This document shows positions 31,200 through 35,050 of a DNA stretch of 35,050 nucleotides, piece by piece. Within the stretch, counting starts at the first letter, position 1; each line of letters starts with the position of its first letter. The notes under the pieces are model-generated. The model did no database searches, was not told the DNA's origin, and saw nothing but the letters and a program-made list of their open reading frames with translations. The stretch covers positions 1-35,050 of the forward strand of contig CAMFLL010000034.1 of assembly GCA_945957405.1 (NCBI GenBank), read 5' to 3'. Source of the DNA: an uncultured Mycolicibacterium sp. (GTDB lineage: Bacteria; Actinomycetota; Actinomycetes; Mycobacteriales; Mycobacteriaceae). Made by a program: the position numbers and the translations under genes.

Positions 31200-31699
31200 T
31201 ATGCTCCGGCCACCCGCGATGCAATTGCGGCAACCTGTGCATCGGTGTGCTCGTCGCTCACCGCCTCGCCGATCATCGTCACCACGGTTGTCAGCACGGG
31301 CTCGCCGGCGCCGTCGGTGACCTCGCTGCGCAGCTCCGCGATCACGGTGCCGTGGGACTGGATGACGGAGTCCAGATAGGAGTCGAAATACAGTTCGTCA
31401 CCGACGACGATCGGGCGGTGGAAGCGCAGTTTCTGGTCGCGATGGATCACCCGCGCGAGGTTGATGCCGACGTCGAACTGCTGGAACATCTCCAGCTGCA
31501 CACGCCGGCCTGCGACCGCGATGAAGGTCAGGGGAGCGATGACGTTGTCGTATCCCAGCTCCTTGGCCGACCCCTCGTCGTAGTGGGCGGGGTGCGTATC
31601 GGCGACCGCCGCGGCGAATTCGCGAACCTTCTCCCGGCCCACGACGAACTTGTCGTGGAAACGGTAGTGCGTCCCGATGATGTCTTCAGCAATGGCCAT
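31199..31699 (-). CDS. MaoC/HadA-like hydratase (Rv0504c-like)
   Basis: A 166-residue single hot-dog-domain protein resembling the (3R)-hydroxyacyl-ACP dehydratase subunits HadA/HadC. Features are an N-terminal [21 protein letters not shown] and [23 protein letters not shown], the lip region of this group. The classical hydratase D-x4-H catalytic motif is not obvious, as in HadA/HadC-type partners that need a HadB-like subunit. A role in fatty or mycolic acid elongation fits its coupling to the cyclopropane synthase. The ATG at 31699 starts the protein, with weak Shine-Dalgarno. It follows serB1 by about 94 bp that contain a hairpin. Confidence 0.88.
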   Translation of the reverse strand: MAIAEDIIGTHYRFHDKFVVGREKVREFAAAVADTHPAHYDEGSAKELGYDNVIAPLTFIAVAGRRVQLEMFQQFDVGINLARVIHRDQKLRFHRPIVVGDELYFDSYLDSVIQSHGTVIAELRSEVTDGAGEPVLTTVVTMIGEAVSDEHTDAQVAAIASRVAGA

Positions 31700-31731
31700 G
31701 GCTGGTGATGCGTCCTTGTTGCATTGATTTG

Positions 31732-31767
31732 GGCTGCCGCAAGATGTCAGCGCCTAGCGCGGCAGCC
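31732..31767 (-). terminator. Hairpin between serB1 and the MaoC-like gene
   Basis: GGCTGCCGC (31732-31740) pairs perfectly with GCGGCAGCC (31759-31767), with a small GCGC-CTA-GCGC hairpin in the loop. It lies 27 bp past the serB1 stop on the reverse strand and is followed by no U-tract. It may terminate serB1 or act in the leader of the downstream gene pair. Confidence 0.6.
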
Positions 31768-31793
31768 TATCAAGCCGCGCGACGTGCCCGATC

Positions 31794-32687
31794 TCAGCGA
31801 GAGTCATGGCGGCGCGACGCGATGGCAGCCAGCGCGCCGCCCGCGGCGCCGAGCGCCAGCGCCGAGGGGACACCGATCCGAGCGGCTTTGCGGGCGGTCC
31901 GGAAGTCGCGGATCTCCCAGCCGCGCTTACGCGCCAGGTCCCGCAGGTCCGCGTCGGGGTTGATCGCGACGGCGGTGCCCACCAGCGTCAGCATCGGAAC
32001 GTCGTTGAAGCTGTCCGAATAGGCGGTACAGCGACGCAGGTTCAGCCCCTCACGAATGGCCAGCGCGCGCACGGCGTGGGCCTTACCTGCGCCGTGCAGG
32101 ATCTCTCCGACCAGCCGGCCCGTGAACACCCCGTCGACCGATTCGGCGACGGTGCCCAGCGCGCCGGTCAGTCCCAGTCGATTGGCGATGGTGGCAGCCA
32201 GCTCGTAGGGCGTCGCGGTGACCAGCCACACCTGCTGGCCCGCGTCGAGATGCATCTGGGCCAGATCGCGGGTGCCCGGCCAGATCTTGTCGGCGATGAT
32301 CTCGTCGAAGATCTCCTCGCCGACCGCGACGAGTTCCTCGGTGGAACGCCCCTCGATGAACGACAGCGCCTTGCGTTTGCCCTCGGCGACGTCGTCGCTG
32401 TTCTCCCGCCCGGTGAGCTGGAACTTGGCCTGGGCGTAGACGAATCCGACCACATCGCGGTAGGTGAAGAACTTGCGTGCGGCCAGGCCGCGGGCGAAGT
32501 GCACCAGCGACGACCCGTGCACCATCGTGTTGTCGACGTCGAAGAACGCGGCCGCCGTGAGGTCCGCCGGTGGGGGCGCGGGACTGGTGGCCAGGCCCGC
32601 CATGGCGCGCTCCGCGCTGGGGCCGCCCGCTTCGAAGGTCTCGGGCGGCGCGTCGCCGTCTGACTGAATGTCAGACTCGGCTTCCAT
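31794..32687 (-). CDS. serB1: HAD-IB phosphatase, SerB-like (SerB1)
   Basis: A 297-residue HAD-superfamily phosphatase with a probable membrane-associated C-terminus. After a 45-residue polar region comes motif [15 protein letters not shown] (nucleophile D50), motif II VTATPYE, motif [12 protein letters not shown], and motif [14 protein letters not shown] hydrophobic [18 protein letters not shown] segment ends the protein. The HAD-IB type includes phosphoserine phosphatase, but the fit to true SerB is loose and the substrate could be a lipid or sugar phosphate. The ATG at 32687 is chosen because AAGGGGGC precedes it; an upstream GTG/ATG frame would add 34 poorly conserved residues. Confidence 0.88.
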   Translation of the reverse strand: MEAESDIQSDGDAPPETFEAGGPSAERAMAGLATSPAPPPADLTAAAFFDVDNTMVHGSSLVHFARGLAARKFFTYRDVVGFVYAQAKFQLTGRENSDDVAEGKRKALSFIEGRSTEELVAVGEEIFDEIIADKIWPGTRDLAQMHLDAGQQVWLVTATPYELAATIANRLGLTGALGTVAESVDGVFTGRLVGEILHGAGKAHAVRALAIREGLNLRRCTAYSDSFNDVPMLTLVGTAVAINPDADLRDLARKRGWEIRDFRTARKAARIGVPSALALGAAGGALAAIASRRHDSR

Positions 32688-32776
32688 CGCGCCCCCTTCG
32701 CTCAACCCGGACAACCAACGACACCCTATCGGGGTCTGTGGGATCAGGGCTCCTCGCCGGTGCCACACTCGTGTCG

Positions 32777-33046
32777 ATGATCCGCCCACACGTGCAGCTG
32801 TTGACCAGGGCCGGGTGCGGGTTGTGCGCCCGCGCCCATGAGCAGTTGACGCGGCTGGCCGCCGAGCTGGACTTCACCTTGACGGTCACCGATGTCGACG
32901 CCCGCGCCGACGCCGGGGATCAGGGTTTGCGTGCCGAGTTCGGTGACCGGGTGCCGGTCGTCCTGCTCGAGGGTGCCGAGCACAGCTACTGGGATGTCGA
33001 CGAACCGCAACTGCGGGCGGATCTGGCGGCGTTACGCAACGCCTGA
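32777..33046 (+). CDS. Glutaredoxin-like thioredoxin-fold protein (Rv0508-like)
   Basis: An 89-residue small protein of the glutaredoxin-like (DUF836) type. It starts [17 protein letters not shown], with the redox pair CGLC, and has a cis-Pro segment [19 protein letters not shown]. It likely performs a thiol-disulphide exchange in the cytosol, with its partner unknown. ATG 32777 gives the family-like N-terminus; GTG 32771 would add MS. It is divergent from serB1 and upstream of hemA. The hemA gene follows after 160 bp and has its own probable promoter. Confidence 0.88.
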   Translation: MIRPHVQLLTRAGCGLCARAHEQLTRLAAELDFTLTVTDVDARADAGDQGLRAEFGDRVPVVLLEGAEHSYWDVDEPQLRADLAALRNA

Positions 33047-33086
33047 TGAGCGGGCTGTGAGAAAGCTCCTTCCGAGGTGCACAAAT

Positions 33087-33116
33087 TTGGTGACCCAGAG
33101 GCCGAACGACTACGGT
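33087..33116 (+). promoter_or_regulatory. Probable hemA promoter
   Basis: TTGGTG (33087-33092) and TACGGT (33111-33116) are separated by 18 nt. The predicted transcript start is near 33123, giving a leader of roughly 85 nt that contains a 12-codon ORF ending at the hemA start. Confidence 0.45.
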
Positions 33117-33171
33117 TGTAGCCAGTTTTGAACTGATGTTCTTCGGCTGTTTGCGGCAAGGAGCGTGCAGG

Positions 33172-33210
33172 ATGACCGCTCGGTGTGGGGCCAGAAAGTT
33201 GGCTAAGTGA
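33172..33210 (+). CDS. 12-codon leader ORF overlapping the hemA start
   Basis: ATG 33172 opens a frame of 12 residues ([12 protein letters not shown]) that ends at TGA 33208-33210, overlapping the hemA GTG (33207-33209) as GTGA. An AAGGAG site lies upstream (33158-33163), whereas hemA itself has no clear Shine-Dalgarno. It could therefore be the ribosome entry for hemA through translational coupling. The peptide is very short and may be chance; conservation would decide. Confidence 0.4.
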   Translation: MTARCGARKLAK

Positions 33211-34565
33211 GCGTTCTGCTATTCGGGGTGTCACACCGGAGTGCGCCGGTTTCCGTTCTGGAACAGCTCTCGACCAACGAGGCCGAACAGGCCAAGATCA
33301 TCGACCAGGTTCTGCAGTCTCCGCTGGTCACCGAAGCCATGGTGTTGTCGACGTGCAACCGGGTCGAAGTCTATGCGGTGGTCGAGGCCTTCCACGGCGG
33401 CCTGTCGGTGATCGGGCAGGTACTCGCCGAGCATTCCGGCATGGCGATGGGCGACCTGACCAAGTACGCCTACGTCCGCTACGCCGAGGCCGCTGTCGAG
33501 CATCTCTTCTCGGTGACCTCCGGCCTGGATTCGGCCGTGATCGGCGAGCAGCAGGTGCTCGGCCAGGTGCGCCGGGCGTACTCCGCCGCCGAGGCCAATC
33601 ACACCGTGGGCCGCACGCTGCACGAGCTGTCCCAGCGTGCGCTGTCGGTGGGCAAGCGGGTGCACACCGAGACCGGGATCGACGCCGCGGGCGTCTCGGT
33701 GGTGTCGGTGGCACTCGGGATGGCCGACGCCAGGCTCGCCGGGCTGGCCGGCCGCTCCGCCGTCGTGGTGGGTGCGGGGGCCATGGGCGCGCTGTCGGGT
33801 GCTCATCTGGTGCGCGCCGGGATCGCCGAGGTCCATGTCGTCAACCGCTCCCTCCCGCGCGCCGAGCGCCTGGCGGAGAACCTGCGCGAGCAGGGCGTGA
33901 TCGCCTCGGCGCTGAGCCTCGATGATCTTCCGCTGGCCCTGGCGGGTGCCGACGTCGTGATCAGCAGCACCGGCGCGGTGCGCCCGGTGGTCTCGCTGGC
34001 CGACGTGCACCACGCCCTCGCCAGGCGTGACGAGCAGCATCAACTGGTCATCTGCGACCTCGGGATGCCCCGTGACGTCGACGCCGCTGTCTCCGGTCTG
34101 CCCGGTGTCTGGGTGGTCGACATGGACCGGATCCAGCGTGAACCGTCGGCCCGGGCGGCCGCCACCGACGCCGAGGCGGCGCGGGCCATCGTTGCCACCG
34201 AGGTCGCGACGTACCTGGCCGGCCAGCGGATGGCCGAGGTCACCCCGACCGTCACCGCGTTGCGCCAGCGTGCCGCAGACGTCGTCGAAGCGGAGTTGCT
34301 GCGACTGGAGAACCGGTTGCCGGGTCTGGACCTCTCACAGCGCGACGAGGTGGCCAGGACCGTCCGCCGGGTCGTGGACAAGCTGCTGCACGCGCCCACG
34401 GTGCGGGTCAAACAGTTGGCCAGCGCGCCTGGCGGTGACAGCTACGCCGAGGCGTTGCGCGAGCTCTTCGAGCTCGACCCCACCGCTGTTGACGCCGTTG
34501 CCACCGCGGGCGAGTTGCCCTTGGTCGCAACGGATTTCGATGCCACTACGGACAAATCCGAGTAA
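33207..34565 (+). CDS. hemA: Glutamyl-tRNA reductase
   Basis: Reduces glutamyl-tRNA(Glu) to glutamate-1-semialdehyde with NADPH, the first committed step of tetrapyrrole synthesis (C5 pathway). The 452-residue protein has [15 protein letters not shown] at the start, the catalytic C50 in [30 protein letters not shown], the NADPH loop [23 protein letters not shown], and the C-terminal dimerisation helices with [10 protein letters not shown]. Length and order are typical. GTG 33207 is the start that aligns with known HemA. The hemC frame opens 3 bp after the stop, and the gene is preceded by a short coupled leader ORF. Confidence 0.97.
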   Translation: MSVLLFGVSHRSAPVSVLEQLSTNEAEQAKIIDQVLQSPLVTEAMVLSTCNRVEVYAVVEAFHGGLSVIGQVLAEHSGMAMGDLTKYAYVRYAEAAVEHLFSVTSGLDSAVIGEQQVLGQVRRAYSAAEANHTVGRTLHELSQRALSVGKRVHTETGIDAAGVSVVSVALGMADARLAGLAGRSAVVVGAGAMGALSGAHLVRAGIAEVHVVNRSLPRAERLAENLREQGVIASALSLDDLPLALAGADVVISSTGAVRPVVSLADVHHALARRDEQHQLVICDLGMPRDVDAAVSGLPGVWVVDMDRIQREPSARAAATDAEAARAIVATEVATYLAGQRMAEVTPTVTALRQRAADVVEAELLRLENRLPGLDLSQRDEVARTVRRVVDKLLHAPTVRVKQLASAPGGDSYAEALRELFELDPTAVDAVATAGELPLVATDFDATTDKSE

Positions 34566-34568
34566 CAC

Positions 34569-35050
34569 TTGCCCTTCTCTACGACACCGATACCCGACTC
34601 GATCCGGATCGGCACCCGTGGCAGCCTGCTGGCGACAACCCAGGCCGGCCTGATCCGGGACGCCCTGATCGAACGCGGCCACGCGGCGGAACTGACCATT
34701 GTCTCCACCGACGGCGACCGTTCGTCGGCACCGATCGCCGAGATCGGTGTCGGCGTGTTCACCGCCGCGCTGCGCGAGGCCATCGCCGACGGGCAGGTCG
34801 ACATGGCTGTGCATTCCTACAAAGATTTGCCGACGGCCGAGGACTCCCGGTTCGTCATCGCCGCCATCCCGCGTCGTGCGGACGCCAGGGACGCTCTGGT
34901 GGCCCGCGACGGCCTGGTGCTGGGGGAGTTGCCGGCAGGTTCGGTGATCGGCACGTCATCGGTGCGCAGGGCCGCGCAGCTTAGAGCACTGGGTCTCGGT
35001 TTGGAAATCCGCCCCCTACGAGGCAACCTAGATACCAGGTTGAACAGGGT
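34569..35050 (+). CDS. hemC: Porphobilinogen deaminase (hydroxymethylbilane synthase), 5' part
   Basis: Polymerises four porphobilinogens into hydroxymethylbilane with a dipyrromethane cofactor. The visible 160 residues have [31 protein letters not shown] and [16 protein letters not shown], plus [11 protein letters not shown] at the window edge, all signatures of the enzyme's N-terminal domain. The cofactor Cys lies beyond the window. No ATG or GTG is available in frame before the conserved IRIGTRG; TTG at 34569 is the likely start, 3 bp after the hemA stop, so the genes are coupled. The last 70 bases use several codons rare in this genome (AGA, CTA, CGA, AGG). The gene continues past the end. 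Confidence 0.93.
   Translation, partial: MPFSTTPIPDSIRIGTRGSLLATTQAGLIRDALIERGHAAELTIVSTDGDRSSAPIAEIGVGVFTAALREAIADGQVDMAVHSYKDLPTAEDSRFVIAAIPRRADARDALVARDGLVLGELPAGSVIGTSSVRRAAQLRALGLGLEIRPLRGNLDTRLNR

Overview
The window is a piece of chromosome from a high-GC actinobacterium, almost certainly a fast-growing mycobacterium (Mycolicibacterium, M. smegmatis-like). The evidence is a set of lineage markers: heparin-binding haemagglutinin (HbhA), mycothiol glycosyltransferase MshA, a mycolic-acid methyltransferase, SenX3-RegX3, the 33-residue ribosomal protein bS22, and many GTG starts that look leaderless. From memory, the gene order follows M. tuberculosis Rv0468 to Rv0510. Differences from that order are: a PPK2-type kinase in place of umaA/pcaA, an orphan TctC-like lipoprotein and a methyltransferase-like gene inserted after the Rv0480c nitrilase, a reduced C-methyltransferase-like gene after regX3, and no Rv0488, Rv0492c-Rv0494, Rv0499 or mmpS2/mmpL2. 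No tRNA, rRNA, insertion sequence, prophage or CRISPR array was seen, and no gap between genes exceeds 300 bases.

Layout. 1-2.7 kb: a strong hairpin, fadB2, then (reverse) a polyphosphate-dependent kinase and a TetR regulator. 2.8-6.9 kb (forward): DUF445 membrane protein, XRE regulator, hbhA, two small envelope proteins, deoC. 6.9-8.7 kb (reverse): DUF2993 protein and nitrilase-family hydrolase. 8.8-11.8 kb: orphan TctC lipoprotein (forward), methyltransferase-like gene and two tandem DUF2505 genes (reverse). 11.9-15.1 kb: murB and an L,D-transpeptidase lipoprotein (cell wall), then an SDR (reverse). 15.16-19.2 kb: a poly-cysteine short ORF, a ROK-family regulator, mshA, a YbjN protein and phosphoglycerate mutase. 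19.3-21.4 kb: senX3-regX3 with a PhoB-like box array upstream and MIRU-like tandem repeats at the regX3 stop. 21.5-27.6 kb: reduced methyltransferase, Rv0495c homologue (reverse), ppx, Rv0497 and Rv0498 homologues, proC, and a small excisionase-type DNA-binding protein. 27.8-30.2 kb: bS22, an atypical SDR, an acyltransferase. 30.3-32.7 kb (reverse): serB1, a MaoC/HadA-like protein, a cyclopropane synthase. 32.8 kb to the end: a glutaredoxin-like protein, hemA, and the 5' part of hemC.

How the genes fit together. Polyphosphate and phosphate genes recur: a PPK2 kinase, Ppx/GppA and the phosphate-responsive SenX3-RegX3 pair. Cell-envelope functions recur too: MurB, Ldt, HbhA, CmaA2-like, MaoC-like and the acyltransferase. 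MshA begins mycothiol synthesis. The most interesting signal is at 15161-15253: a 30-codon ORF that looks leaderless and holds three consecutive TGT cysteine codons, placed ahead of the ROK regulator-mshA genes. It matches the architecture of the cysteine-responsive attenuators known from mycobacteria, and it sits before a gene for a cysteine-containing thiol. Other unexplained structure includes two copies of a roughly 60-bp palindromic repeat, each in a convergent intergenic region 29 kb apart, and a family of MIRU-like elements.
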